DNA of 64,000 bases from Cyprinodon diabolis (GCA_030533445.1 CM060072.1:25194609-25258608); one strand, 5' to 3'. Counted from the stretch's first letter, positions 35,081-47,138 are shown. Notes: generated by a model not told the origin, from the letters alone. Numbers and translations are program-made.

Positions 35081-36030
35081 ATGAGAGGCAGCCCCAGGGT
35101 CCCGGTGGAGCACCCAGATTCGAGATCAAAGAGGAACAGGGACTTCCTTCAGGTTCTGGTCAGCCTAGCAGGAAGGACAGCCGAGATGGAGACGGATCAT
35201 CCCTTAACGTAGGGGACATCGCTTACGGCCAGGTTGGAGGTGAAGGAGGAGCTCAGCGGTCTTTCTCCAACCAGCTTCGTCACCAAAGACTAAGCCGTGA
35301 ATGTGGGGGGCCCCTGCAACAGCAGGGAGGTCTCAACGAACAGAAACCTTTGCCGAGGACTTTTGTTGCGGGCAGAAGTGACACAGTTTCACCAGGCAGA
35401 GCTGAGGAGTCTGCTGGCCCTTCTGCCCCCGACAACGCCACGGAGCCCTCAATCGACCGGCCTCACCGCTGCTTGGAGTGTGGCAAGACCTTCCGTCTGA
35501 TCTCCAGCCTGAAAAAGCACATCCGCATCCACACGGGCGAGAAGCCGTACCCATGCGCAGTCTGCGGCCGTCGCTTCCGTGAATCCGGGGCACTCAAAAC
35601 GCATCTGCGCATACACACCGGGGAGAAGCCGTACTCATGCTCCGAGTGTGGCAACTGCTTCCGCCATCTGGACGGTCTGCGCAAACACAGGCGCACGCAC
35701 ACAGGTGAGAAACCCTATGTGTGCGCCATCTGCGGGAAGCGTCTGAGTCGCCTGCAGCACCTTAAACACCACCAGCTGATCCACACCGGGGAGAGGCCCT
35801 GCTGCTGCCCCTTCTGCAACCGCACCTTTAAGGAGCCTGCGGCCCTGAGGAAGCACGTCCGGACGCACCGTGACGAAGGAGGCCACATGGCCATCGGTCC
35901 CATCGAGGAAACGGACCCAGAGGTCATGGATGACATCCACAACCTCCACCCTGCTGCTCCCTCTCCTCAGATGCGGTTCGAGGACTGGGGGCCCGAAGAG
36001 GAGGACGGCTCTGCTCAGGACTGTGTTTAG
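35081..36030 (+). CDS. C2H2 zinc-finger protein, exon 2 (five fingers, C-terminus)
   Basis: Joining at phase 1 gives residues 224-539 and stop TAG at 36028-36030. A linker includes IKEE (239-242), which fits the sumoylation consensus. Five tandem C2H2 fingers follow at about 354-374, 382-402, 410-430, 438-458 and 466-486, each C-x2-C-x12-H-x3-H, with TGEKPY-type linkers between fingers 1-4 and TGERPC before the fifth. This is a DNA-binding array expected to contact about 15 bp. The acidic C-terminus (EETDPEVMDD, PEEEDG) could act in regulation. The splice join is supported by matching phase and an uninterrupted frame from 35081. The gene is probably a sequence-specific transcription factor; its targets cannot be told from sequence. 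Confidence 0.88.
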
Positions 36031-36264
36031 GAACCAGTGAAGAAGGGATGACTGTGTTTGGAGAAAGACAAAGAAAGCACGGTAGATAACGGACATGTTT
36101 TGGTTCCAGACTGCTCCTGACCTGGTTTGACATCAGACTTTCATGTTTCATTTTGTTCCATTTAATATTGGATGGATTTATGGAGACCAACCATCAGAAA
36201 TCACCTCTGGATGCAGTTACCCTTATAAACAGTCAGAACCTTGTGCGTTTGAAACAAAATGCAG
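36031..36264 (+). other. 3' UTR of the zinc-finger gene
   Basis: No polyadenylation signal is certain. Candidate AATAAA words occur further on, near 36575 and 36827-36837. Confidence 0.4.
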
Positions 36265-36440
36265 CTTAATTCAATTCATTTTATTCATATAGCACTAATT
36301 CACAACATATGTCATCTAAAGACACTTTGCAGAGACAATTCAACCAGATCGTACAGTCAGACTGATCAGATGTTTCTAGATTAGAAAAACCAGTTGATTG
36401 CATCGACTCATTGACTCGAAGGCAATCCCTTAGAAATGTC
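36265..36440 (-). repeat. L2-type LINE 3' end fragment
   Basis: Matches 61545-61700 in the same orientation: 'aattcaattcattttattcatatagcactaattcacaacatatgtcatct', then 'gttgattgcatcgactcattgactcg'. It is severely 5'-truncated. Confidence 0.65.
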
Positions 36441-37792
36441 TTGTTGTATTTTATCCTCTAACTCTGCAATTAATTTTTTCTAAGATTCAATAGAAAGTAA
36501 ATATAGTCAACAAATTCCACCTTTATAGGCAATATAAAGGTAGAATTTGTTATATAGAATCTCCCTTATTTTAATAAATATTTCAAAAACAAAGTTATGA
36601 ATGTTTATTTATAGCTCAAGTTTGGCATTTTCTTAAGCCCAGTTGCATCCAACTTTTAAATCTTATATCAGATTATTTATTTATTTTCTTTCCCCCTCAT
36701 GTCATCTGCTCTGTGCATAGAGCAGATCCCGATCTGTGTAGATTTTATTCCCTTCTCTCTCTGTGCCTCGTGAATTGAAACAATGTCCCACTTGGTAGTA
36801 CTGATTAGTACTGATTATTGAAAAATGAATAAATAAATACATAGAACAGAAACAACCGGTATGGCTACAAAGCAAAGCACCACATCTTGACCATCCTACA
36901 CAGTCTACCCTTAAACCAGACCAGATAGAGGATTTTGATATAAAAATATAGCAGAAAATAGAACTGAAACAATTAATTGTGATTAATCATTAACTGAAGT
37001 ATAGAGACTTTAAAACATGCCTTTAACTGACAGAGCAACCCTTTTAGAGCAGTAATTATATATATATATATATAGCTTTCAAAATAGTAATACAAAAAAT
37101 TTTTTTTCTTCTGTCGATATGCTCCATCAATAGCACTCCTCAAGTTGTGGAAAACTTTTAGTTTCACCTGGTTTAATTCTGTAAAAAGATCTTCAAGGAA
37201 CCATTTTCTATTTGATCAATTAATTTAAAAAAATAATCAACAGATTTTTCAATTAGCAAAATAATCGTTAGTTGCAGTCCTTGCAGAAACATTTAAACGA
37301 AATAAAAAAACAGCAATAAAGGTTGTGGGAGATCAGTGAAGTTTGTACTGTCCCGCTGTTTTTTTGTTAGGCTCAAAGAGGATCACTATTTAGCTTTATC
37401 CGTTTCTTTAATCTCCATGCTCTGTAAGTTAAAACCTGACTGTTTTCTCGTGCGATTAGCAGATTTTATTCCACATTTTCCCCAAAACAGATGTTTTTTT
37501 ACTGTGTAACTGGTCTCTCTTCCTCCCAGACCCAGGAAATCGCTGCTGAATTGCTGCGTAGTCTGAAGCAAAATCTGATTTTTATTTTTTTATTTTTTTG
37601 TTGCGTTTAGGTCTGTAAGCAAAAAACAGATTTGATTGAAATTGTACAGCACATATATATGGCAATCTGCGGTATAAACATTAAAACTAAAAATTCATGG
37701 GGAACATTGAAAGAACTGAAAAAAAAATCTGCCCAGATCATGATCTGCTCAACCTGCATAGCAGGAATCTCTATACATACTGCAACCAGTGT
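36441..37792. other. AT-rich DNA downstream of the zinc-finger gene
   Basis: No gene is visible. There is a short (TA)n run near 37059-37073; part of this may be zinc-finger 3' UTR. Confidence 0.4.
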
Positions 37793-37945
37793 GACTGCAA
37801 AAAATTGTCTTATTTCAAGTACATAATGTATAATTATTGAATTTCTAGGGCCAATGTACTCATTTTGTCTGCAAATCATCATATTGACCTGTTTAATTTG
37901 AGGGTAAATGCAATTACCCACTAATTTTAAATCAGTTTTGCAGTG
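37793..37945. repeat. Small palindromic 'actgcaaaa' element
   Basis: ACTGCAAAAAAT-like left end and TTTTGCAGT right end bound about 150 bp with the family words 'cttatttcaagta', 'gccaatgt' and 'tttaatttgagggtaaatgc'. Confidence 0.55.
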
Positions 37946-40474
37946 GATGGTCACATTTTAACAGTGGCCGCCATGGTATTGGTGTCCAAGGGGAAATTTG
38001 TTAGCCTCCACAGTTCTTTACGGTTTTTACATCTGATGTAAATATACAGCATTTGAAAAAAACAGACAAACAAAACACCATCTGCAAAACCTCCGAAGTT
38101 AAAAGGAACTAAAGGTTTTAGAATGGCCTAGTGAAAGTATTTAGCTGAGATGCGGGGGAATAATCACTCTAAACAGGCTACTCATGCGATCAAACCCTGA
38201 ACCACTAAATTAAAACAATTTACCAAGGAGAAACAGGCCAAAATGAATTTGATATAATGTTAAAGAATCATCATGTACCAGTAGTCTCCATTACTGTGAT
38301 TAAACTTTTTCTCCCTCAAATAAAACTCATTTAAAGCCTGTTATTTTCAAAGAGAAAAAAAGTTCAGTTTGATGGTTGATTCTTTTTGACAGTTAAAATA
38401 GCTTATCTGTATGTATTTTTTTTTCTGCCATCAACGTTTGGTTTATTAAAACATCAAAGACGAGCAGTGACCGACGTGAATCCAGATCCTCTTAAACATT
38501 TCCACAGCTTGCTCCATGTAACATCACTTGTTTTTTTTTTTGCTTTTTTACAGTAAGATTCCGCCATGATATTAAATGATCTTTTCTTCCATTCAGTTTC
38601 TACTTTAACCTGCTGGCTCCTTGCTGTCCTCACCTTTGCACAACTGTAAATATGTTTTTCTCTATATAGATGAGATTAGTTTGATTTCCTTTGAGAAATC
38701 ATCCTGTAGATAAAGGTTCACGTGGAGCAATGATGTCAAACTGTAATGTGATTAGATGTCAATAAGAATTTCAGTAAATATAGAATCCATTGTTCTCATG
38801 ATGCTCTGATCCTCTGCTGTTGAGGCGCTATGTTGGTGTTATTTTAACTACAAATGAATATAATCTCCATATAACTCTATATAACGGTATGGTTATATTT
38901 GTTGCTGTGTAAAGTTGTCTCTCTGCCATATAATCATTTTTTTACCTTATAAGAAGACTGGTGCATGCAGGTAAAAAAAATGATTTTAAGAAGTTTAATA
39001 ACACAAAAATTTGTGTTTTTTTATGCTTCTTCGGTGAATTAAAATCACTTTTAACCTTTTTATTTTCTGTAAGTATGATGATATTAAAGGGCCTTGTTTC
39101 TACCTTCATTCTGTGTTTGATTTTAAGGTGAACATTCAGAGAAATGATATAGGGAAATATTGACCAATTTGCTTCAAGAGAATGAGAGATCTGATGGGAC
39201 ATTATCAGAGTAGAAGGTGAAGGTTGGTGTCCCTAAAATGTTCCACCCTAAAATTTGTCAGGGTTCCTTATCCTGATTACTATTTTTTTTTATTAATTTA
39301 AATTAATGGTTGATTTTCAAGCTTTTATCCCTTCTTTAGATTTCCAAATGGAAAATAAATAGCTATCAGGGATGTCAAGAAATCAAAATTTGAATTAATT
39401 GATTAATGTTTCATTAGATTAACATTTATTCCATCCAATTAACTGATAACATCCACATAAGGGGTAGGTTTTTTTTGCATGTTGCAGTGTTGCACTAGAG
39501 GGTGCTCCTGTTCAATATGAAGCAGAGCCTCGCTGGTATTTGCATGAGAAGTAAAGCCAGAGTACAGGCATCATCCTCCTCAACTAGAAACATGGGTAGA
39601 ACCTGATCTCTATTTATTCACTGGATCGCCTGAAAAAGGTGAAGCCACTGTCTACCATGCTGGTACTCCCCACTCCCACGGAGACACGCTGTAAAAAGGC
39701 TTACATGTGTAGCATTTGGCTACAAAAACAAGCAGTTTCCCCACTGTGGGAAGATGTTCCACTGTAATTTCACAGTCAGTGGATGTATTAACCAAGAAAA
39801 TCCATATATACACCAATGTATCATATAGTATAGTATGTAGCGTAACATTAGTCTGGCTATCTTGGACTAAATATTGACTAAATTAGCCATTGACTTTGTG
39901 TTTAACGAAAAAAAAAATAGCAAATAGAGTAAATAGAAAGTAATTCATTTTGAAATGGCAGTATAGTAATTCTTTAAGCGGATGAAGCTGTCGTTTTTGT
40001 AATGCTAGTTGTATTTCTCATTTGAAAAAGTCGTGCTGAAATATATCGCATATATATTTCATATATATATATATATATATATTACATGTAAGATGTAATT
40101 ATCATAACAATGTAAAAATATATGTTTAATATTACATGTACATCATTAATTTGGCACTTTTAGCACATCTGTATTATTATGCTCCATTAAGACATTAATT
40201 TTATTGTTATGGACTTGTATATATTATTACTTGATTTAGAGACTTAATGACTATGCAATGTGATGTGCCTATTTTTTATTATAAGTTAAAGTAATGTACT
40301 TATGCTATGAAACAGCAAGTGTGTGTAAAAGTGATGAATTTATCTGTATTTTAATAATCTTAAGTCCCCCTAAAAATCGTTGTTCGACGCTGTAGCGCAC
40401 ATATTGTTTATAATGCGATCAGTCTAACAAGGGAGTACCAATATAAATACCAGTGGCTTTACTCCAACCCAGTA
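37946..40474. other. Intergenic AT-rich DNA
   Basis: No gene or bounded repeat is recognised; a short AT-dinucleotide run lies near 40062-40082. Confidence 0.45.
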
Positions 40475-40990
40475 CTACCAACAGGCAATCAGTAATCCAG
40501 TGCATAAATAGAGGTCAGTGAGTAGGACTGGAACTGGACTGTCCCCACTGGAACAGCAGTGGGGACAGCACATCTCCTTAGTGTATGCCACATTTGAGGA
40601 AGACTTGTGCAAGTTTCTTGCCATTGGCCTCGAGGTTGGTTTTCCACAACCTCCTTGAGTTTGCAATGAAGGCTCTCATAGTCTTGTTGATGTTATATAA
40701 CTCCAAGCATTCAATGATCCAAGTGTGTGGCATTGAGTCGTAGGCTTTCTTGTAATCCAGGCAGTGCTTAGGTTGGTGTTTCGATTTCTGCAGTCTTGAG
40801 CTACTGTTCTATCTACCGGGAGTTGGTGTTTGGCTCCTCTGGTATTTTTGCCAATTCCCTTCTGAGCTGTGCTCATGTATTGATCCATGTGTCCGCTTAT
40901 CTTGGCCACTATGATCCCGGACATAAGCTTCCACGTGGAGAGAGGCAGGTCATGCACGGATAGTTGGATGGGACTCTACCCTTTGACATA
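40475..40990 (-). pseudogene. R4/Dong-type LINE reverse-transcriptase fragment
   Basis: The minus strand reads LPLSTWKLMSGIIVAKISGH, then QKGIGKNTRGAKHQLPVDR, AQDCRNRNTNLSTAWI, a stretch resembling the N-terminal RT motifs of R4/Dong elements. It shifts frame after 'TAWI' and again near 40700, and the catalytic part is absent. The clade call is by recall of the motif, moderately sure. Confidence 0.55.
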
Positions 40991-42926
40991 TATATATATA
41001 TCAAGCTTCAGTCGGGATGACTTCCCGGTTTTTGAACATCATGTCCAGTTTCCTTTCAGCTGAGTGAATCGTTATGTCAGATGGTTGAAACTTGGAACCT
41101 GTTGGATTTTCTAAGATTAACTGGATACCAAACCCATTTAGCTGTGTTGAAATAAAGGCAGACATTAAATTTATGCTGATGTCTGATTTAAATGAACTGT
41201 AGCAATTTCACCAAGAAGACTGTTAAATTATCCAGCCAGAATGATCTGGTATGGTTTTCATTAGTCATCAGGTGCATCTTTGGCCATGTATTAAAAGGAT
41301 GTGAACATTTCAATCCTTATGTATCACGTAGACCTAAATATTGCATTTTAAATCACTGGTTATGTGTTGAACAATCATTCTAACTTGCATCTATAAAGCT
41401 CTAACAAGACGTGTAAATAAATCAGATTTATTTTACAATCTGCTGTTATGGAGTTGTTTAGACTTTTTTTAAATGAGCATTCAATTTTCTCTTTGTGGTG
41501 GTGCTAAAGGACAATTATCATCATCATCAGTATAAACCTTATTCATAAGGCTGATTACTAGAAATGAAATGAAATGTAAATTTGCTTTGAATATCCTAAA
41601 TGAAACTACTATGGTAACTACAGTTATTTAAAATCAGCAAAAATTTACTGAAAGAACCAGACTTTTTTGTTCTTTCTTATAAGTCTGCTCAGCTCCAAAC
41701 CAACAGGATTTGTCTTGAGTTATAAAAACACTTTATTGGACAAATATTTTTTTCTATCCTCGCCCCTAAACAAACAAAACCCAAAAAAAAATAGGAGTCT
41801 TATCAGTTTTCCTTCCCCTAATGGGGCCGTCTGTTAAATCTCAGAGGTTGTTTATCTTCAAAGCCTTTGTTTTTTTACTTAAACTAAACTGAGCTTCGCA
41901 TTCTATAGAAGCAATCCTTAAATTATTAAACATAAATTCATTTAAAACCCACAGAAACAAGCTGGATATTCTTTTATAAATTCCGTTTTTACGGATTATT
42001 TATTTTAATATTGTTTCTCTGTCTGAGGTCGGTTCTGCTGCCACTTATTGCATCCAACAGGTTCAACTTGTGCATCTTTATCTACATCAGCTGCTTTTTC
42101 TTCTGGTTTTACAGATTATACCATAAGTGGTGCATTCAGAACCTTTAGGGTATCTTTTCCATAATTGTCTCACACCAACCAATATTTGGGGACTGACCCC
42201 AGTGTGACCCACCATGTGTTCACACTCTGAACGTTGGTGGGTGAGTACTGGGAGCTGATGATGAACAAGCAGAGAAATGTGCAAAAGGCCTGTGAACTCT
42301 CTGCAGACTCATGCAGTCATTTCCTCGACGACAGAAAGTAAACAATGTCCCTTTTAAAAGAGGAAGTGACTCAATTGTTTTTTTATACTGTTAGTGTGCC
42401 ATGTAAGCCATACATTGCTGAAGTTTTATTTTATTTATTTTTTTTACTCTTGATCAGCAGAGGCTGAAGACCGGTGAGTGAATCACTCAGATGAGTCTGG
42501 CTCTGATGACAGTTTGGTGTCACAATTACAGTCTGCTTTAGTGAGAGTGCATCCCTGCAGGCCTGGCTGTTATTTAGTTAAATGGACTCAAGGTGTTGCA
42601 CTATAATTTGCAGGAGGGTGGTGAAAGTCTCAGCTGGCAGCTCTGTTAACTTGTTGCTATGAATGTTTCATGACCTGTATGCCGCTCACTGATCCTTTTA
42701 TTCATTTTATGATCGTATGAAATACAGCTTAAGGCAGATATTACCACAGTTTTATCAGTGAGTCCCACATAAAGTTTTCACACCCTATCCAACAAGCATT
42801 TTTAAGAGCTGAACCAGGGGTGGAGCTACAGCAGGGTAAATAAGGGAACAACTGCCTACGTTTATGTCCTTTAAATACCCAGTAATTGATGACTTGTTTG
42901 TCAAAAAGCTTCCTATAGCCTTTAAA
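40991..42926. other. Intergenic DNA
   Basis: No gene is supported. A short (AT)n run at about 40987-41001 lies at the left border. Confidence 0.45.
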
Positions 42927-43019
42927 CAGAGGCGTAGCCAGAAAAATTTTTATAAGGGTGGCCAGGCAATAACCAATGTACACTGAAGGGTGGCCGACAG
43001 CGGATCGGCACCAGAACCT
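42927..43019. mobile_element. hAT remnant, left end only
   Basis: CAGAGGCGTAGCCAGAAAA and 'caataaccaatgtacactgaagggtggcc' match the start of 4130-4772. It stops where the L2 sequence begins. Confidence 0.7.
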
Positions 43020-43657
43020 TAGGACCAATTCTCTTTACTATATATACTGTATGCTCCCAATAGGTGGAATTATTAGACAGGGTGGAATTAATTTCCACTG
43101 TTATGCTGATGATACCCAGCTATATCTGTCTTTAAGTCCAGATGAAGCTAACCCATTACATAGATTACAGGCATGTCTTGAAGACATAATAACCTGGATG
43201 TCTCTTAACTTTCTGCTCCTGAATGCAAACAAAACAGAAGTCAAATCGTTTGGACCAGACTCTTTGAAAAGGAAGCTGATTAGCCATTCACTTTATTTGG
43301 ATGGGATTAAACTGATCTCAGACAATAAAGTACAAAATCTTGGTGTTAATTTTGATCAGGAACTGTCATTTAAATCCCATATCAAGGAGGATTCTAGAAT
43401 TTCCTTCTTTTATCTGAGCAATATTGCAAAAATTAGAAATATCCAAACTGTAGTTAAAAGCTTTTAGCTGATCCAAAATGCTGCAGCCAGAGTTCTGACG
43501 AAAATGTCATGGTCTTGGTTCTGTTGTCCTTTACTTTGCTCTGTTTCCTGGTTTTATTGGTTTAATTCCTATTTTGTTGTAGTTTCTAGATTTATTCTTA
43601 ATTGTTCTCAGGTTTTCTGTTGTTTTCCTCTGTTGCCCTCTTGTGTGTGTTCCTTTC

Positions 43658-45128
43658 TTCTTCTTCTTCTTCTTATGAGATTTTATGGCGGTTGGCAAAC
43701 TTGTGAAATGTGCATTACCGCCACCAACTGATATGGAGTAAAGCAAGGAAACAGGAAACGATTCACCCCAAAAAAAAAAAAAAAAACCTGTGTAACTTAA
43801 ACCCACATAATAATAAATCACATTTGCCCGTATAATTTTTATTTACTTTAGGTCATCGTAACTCTGCCAGTTTCTGATGGTCCCATCGGTCCTCCCATCA
43901 TGCTTCCAACCATCTCCCAGTTCAAATCTTTTACGTCCAGATATTTTTCTGCAGCCTTCACTATTATTTTGAATTTTTCTGTTTTTTTTTTGTCGTCTGT
44001 GCAGTACAATTAATCACTTCCACCATGAAAAGAACAAAGTTTGTCTTTTAAACAATTAGTGAGTCTTCATCAATTTTTGGAGATTTCTCTAGAGGTTTGA
44101 AATTTGCCGTGTGTTGAACTGTAGGTTTGGGTTTTTCTAACTGAGATGGGATCCTTTTTGCAGCTTCAGCGTAGGTTATTCCATGCTCAAATTTCATTTT
44201 TTTTATTTCCTCAGACCTTTTGCTTGCTTCACAGCCGCGATAAGCAGCAGTATGTTCTCCACCACAATTACAGCATTTTATTTTAGCTTCTTTTCCACAT
44301 TTACCATATTCGTGTTCTCCTGGACACCTTCCACACCTCTGCTTCCCTTTACAAACTGCTGCTATGTGTCCGAATTTTTGGCATTTAAAGTATCTCAATG
44401 GTGGAGGATTGTAGATTTTGACATTATAACTGATGTAACCAATGAATACTTTACTGGGTAATTGCTCTTCCTCGAATTTAATTAGCACAGATAAACTGTC
44501 AGATCTTTCTCCGTTTCTTGTTGTTTTTAACCGTTTTACTTCTTTTACTTTTGCACCGTTTATGTTTTTCAGAATCTCTTTTTCAGAAATTTTTAGAGGA
44601 ACTCCTCCAATGACTCCCCTGCTGATCTTTTTGTTCTCCATTAAGCTGCACTGAACTCTTATCCCGTCAATTTTGTTGATTCGTATTGCTTTGCCTTGCT
44701 GGGCGCTGTCTCTGCAGTTAATTAGCAGGTCTCCACTGTACAGAATTCTGGCACCTCTGACTTCTCCAACAAGTTTATTGATGGTATTTGTTAAGTGAAC
44801 CGGATTCCAATTTGTAAAAGAGTCTGCCTGATTAACGACTTTGAATATGACTTTGAATTCATTTTGTTTTGCTGTGGAATGTATGGATTGATCATCACTG
44901 GATTGTTCTGAACTGGATTCCCCTTTAACTGATCTCTGTTTTTTCCGCTTTTTCTCATTTTTTGATGTTGCTATCTTCCAACCTTCTTCATTGTCACTAT
45001 TTCCCTCTTCCATCCCACAAGAATCGCTTCCTGTTTCCTCACGGCCCAGGACATTTCTCCACAAGCGGCTTCAAAACACGCGCCATGCACCAAACGACCA
45101 TCCAGGCGTCCCCCAGCGCGGAAGTCCC
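43658..45128 (-). mobile_element. ORF1-only I/Nimb-type LINE with 15-bp target duplication
   Basis: A 15-bp perfect duplication GTGTGTGTTCCTTTC (43643-43657, 45129-45143) brackets 1,471 bp. On the minus strand it has a roughly 115-base 5' leader, ORF1, and about 390 bases of C-terminal remnant and 3' UTR, ending with the I-type tail ('ggtggcggtaatgcac', 'accgccataaaatctcataa') and a GAA repeat. Endonuclease, reverse transcriptase and RNase H are absent. Confidence 0.85.
44048..45013 (-). CDS. LINE ORF1 protein with zinc knuckles (321 residues)
   Basis: ORF1 proteins of I-superfamily LINEs bind the element RNA. The frame is open from the ATG at 45013 (MEEGNSDNEEGWKIATSK) to TAA at 44048-44050; an upstream non-ATG extension exists but I prefer this ATG. 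A basic, Lys-rich N-terminus is followed by an RRM-like middle region, then Cys/His knuckles: RYFKCQKFGHIAAVC, CGRCPGEHEYGKC and CCNCGGEHTAAYRGC. In the first, the leading cysteine of the usual C-x2-C is a tyrosine (TAC codon). The frame probably once extended further: AAEKYLDVKDLNWEMV is readable in another frame at about 43860-43970. Confidence 0.8.
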   Translation of the reverse strand: MEEGNSDNEEGWKIATSKNEKKRKKQRSVKGESSSEQSSDDQSIHSTAKQNEFKVIFKVVNQADSFTNWNPVHLTNTINKLVGEVRGARILYSGDLLINCRDSAQQGKAIRINKIDGIRVQCSLMENKKISRGVIGGVPLKISEKEILKNINGAKVKEVKRLKTTRNGERSDSLSVLIKFEEEQLPSKVFIGYISYNVKIYNPPPLRYFKCQKFGHIAAVCKGKQRCGRCPGEHEYGKCGKEAKIKCCNCGGEHTAAYRGCEASKRSEEIKKMKFEHGITYAEAAKRIPSQLEKPKPTVQHTANFKPLEKSPKIDEDSLIV

Positions 45129-45700
45129 GTGTGTGTTCCTTTCCCTTTGGCTCCCTCGTTGTCTCCTCTCACACCTGCTCCTTGTCAGCTCGTTAGCCCT
45201 GCCTTTGTCTCAGTCAGCTACATATACTCTCCTTCTGCAGTCACTCCTTGTTGTTGCTGGTCCTGTCGTTGCTGTTCTCTGCTCACCTCATCTCTCCCTG
45301 GCTCCTTGTGCGTGTTTTCCCATGATGTGGTCTGTGTTAAATTTTTAGTTGGATTCCTGCCTTTGTTAACTGCTTTCATCATTAAAACTACAAGAAATCA
45401 ACTCAGCTTCTCTGCCTTCGCATTTGGGTCCTCTAAACCACAACCAAAACGTGACAGGAAATTAAAAAGAGAGATCATATCTCTCCTATACCAGCTTTTC
45501 TTCATTGGCTTCTTGTTAAATCCAGAACAGAATTGAAAATCCTCCTCCTCACATATAAAGCCTTAAATGGCCAAGCTTGTTTGCCTCGGAGCTTGTTTGC
45601 CTGGCTGAGTTTTATCTGAATTGAATGCTTTGTAAATGATAATAATCATCGCCAGTCCACTTAACCATTTCTCCACCATAGAAGATCTCGGTCCTTTAGT

Positions 45701-46599
45701 TTGGAATAGCTAAGCTCTGCAGATGCTAAAGTCACAGGGAGAGTTCAACCTAATAGACTTAGACAACTTTTATTGTAATCTTGTATATACACAGTGTGTA
45801 TATAAAAGGACATTTAGTTTAGTACAGCTTTTCGGGTAGTAAATGAACATTCCATTTAGTGCAGCCAGGATCAATGTAAACAGTGTGGGAGAAGGAAAAT
45901 AAAAGTTACCCATAGATTTTAACAGAACTAAGACCTAATATTGAGAGAGGGATGGGTTAATTTGGGCTTTAAGATGTCTGAAAGGTTTTCCATTTGTGTT
46001 CTCTTCAGTGTTCTCTCTCTCATCATTATCAGTGTAGGTTAGATAAGTTTAATTATTTCGAACATGCTTAAAAGAAAGACATAAACAGAACAACATTTTG
46101 CATTAAGTTAAAATAAGGAGTGGGTAGACGTGTGACTACCAGGGTGTTCTTCAAAGATAATTTTCGAAATGTTTACACTGGTCCTTCCATGTCTGATCGT
46201 CAATCTAGTCATGTTTATATATATGTAATGATTTCTACATGATTAAAATATCTATTGATATAAAAGAAAGCACAATTGCATGATGTTGTATGTTTTTGCT
46301 ACTTTGCATTTATATAGAAATGATCAACTTAGCATTTTTCTAGGGGTCCGTGGGGCCCCAAATTGCCCTAAACAGACACCTACACTTATATCTTTGGCAT
46401 AAAACAGAAGTGTTTACATCTGGTTGATTTTAATGCATTTAAAATCCCAGTGTGCAGAGAAAGTACAGCATGTGCTGTAGTATATCTGGGTTGGGTAAAG
46501 CCCCCAGTGTTTCAGGGCCCTTTCTAAGCCTCTGCTCTAATACTCTTAAATTTTCAAACATATGAACTTCAACAGAAAGGTGCATCAAGTCTTAAATCA
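45701..46599. other. Intergenic DNA upstream of ltbp3
   Basis: No gene is visible; short (TATA) repeats occur near 45785-45803. Confidence 0.45.
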
Positions 46600-47138
46600 G
46601 TGGCTGACGACAGTTTTTGTGAGTCAGAGTGCTGCACACAGTGATCTGTGGAGGAGCAGAGGGGGGAGGTCCTGAGAGGGAGAACCAGTAAAGGAAAGCG
46701 CTTCTGCAGCGCCTGGCCAGCCTGCAGCGCACTTTCTCCAGAGAGGATTGGCTCCCTCCCTTTCACCTCTCCTCCCTTCTTTCTCTCCCAAACCCTCAGA
46801 CGCACCAGTCCTCTCCAACTCTCCAACACAGCAAGGCGAAAAAAGGAGGAAGAGATCAGCGAGAAGGAGCCGCAGCAACTTTTCTGTGCGCAAAGGGAAA
46901 CTTCCAAGGATGGCAAACGTGGCAGTTTTACGGAGTAATACGCAAAGGGACTAACTTAAAAAAAAGATTCCTAAAGAAGATAACAGAGGTACAGGACGCG
47001 CTTTTTGCGCGCCGTAGGACACGTAAAAGTTTTTTCGCCCCCCTATCGGATAACAAAGTGGGATTCCTCTGAGCTGGAGCTGAAGCCCACAGATTTCATG
47101 TCCTGGGATCTCTGCGCGGGGCAGTGAAGGATGCCAGG
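46600..47138 (+). promoter_or_regulatory. 5' UTR and probable promoter of ltbp3
   Basis: GC content rises, with pyrimidine-rich blocks ('ccctttcacctctcctccc', about 46757-46777) and CpG-containing words such as 'gcgcgctttttgcgcgcc'. There is no clear TATA box. The transcription start is unknown, and part of this stretch may be spliced leader. Confidence 0.4.

Larger units (their letters stand above)
43505..45456 (+). mobile_element. Solo LTR, family B, inserted in L2 and itself interrupted
   Basis: It starts TGTCATGG and ends CGTGACA. The flanks GAAAA (43500-43504) and GGAAA (45457-45461) are a 5-bp duplication with one substitution, and removing the insert restores the L2 reading 'gaaaattaaaaagagag'. 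Without the LINE inside it the LTR is about 466 bp. Confidence 0.8.
43020..45700 (+). pseudogene. 5'-truncated L2-type LINE, split by an LTR insertion
   Basis: 43020-43504 encodes RT text parallel to the intact copy at 62260-63999: [12 protein letters not shown] with the catalytic YADD, then [17 protein letters not shown]. It resumes after the LTR at about 45457 ('aaattaaaaagagagatcat', 'tcacatataaagccttaaatgg') and decays by about 45700. A deletion precedes the LTR: the segment between IAKIRN and QTVVKS is missing compared with the intact copy. It is not functional. Confidence 0.8.

Noticed and set aside
35635..36096. A 153-codon antisense frame over the zinc-finger exon
   Set aside because: It is the shadow of the finger-coding frame; the sense strand has clear C2H2 motifs.
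44962..45536. Plus-strand frames (128 and 181 codons) near the I-type LINE
   Set aside because: They run across a LINE/LTR junction and lack motifs; the LINE ORF1 on the minus strand explains the openness.
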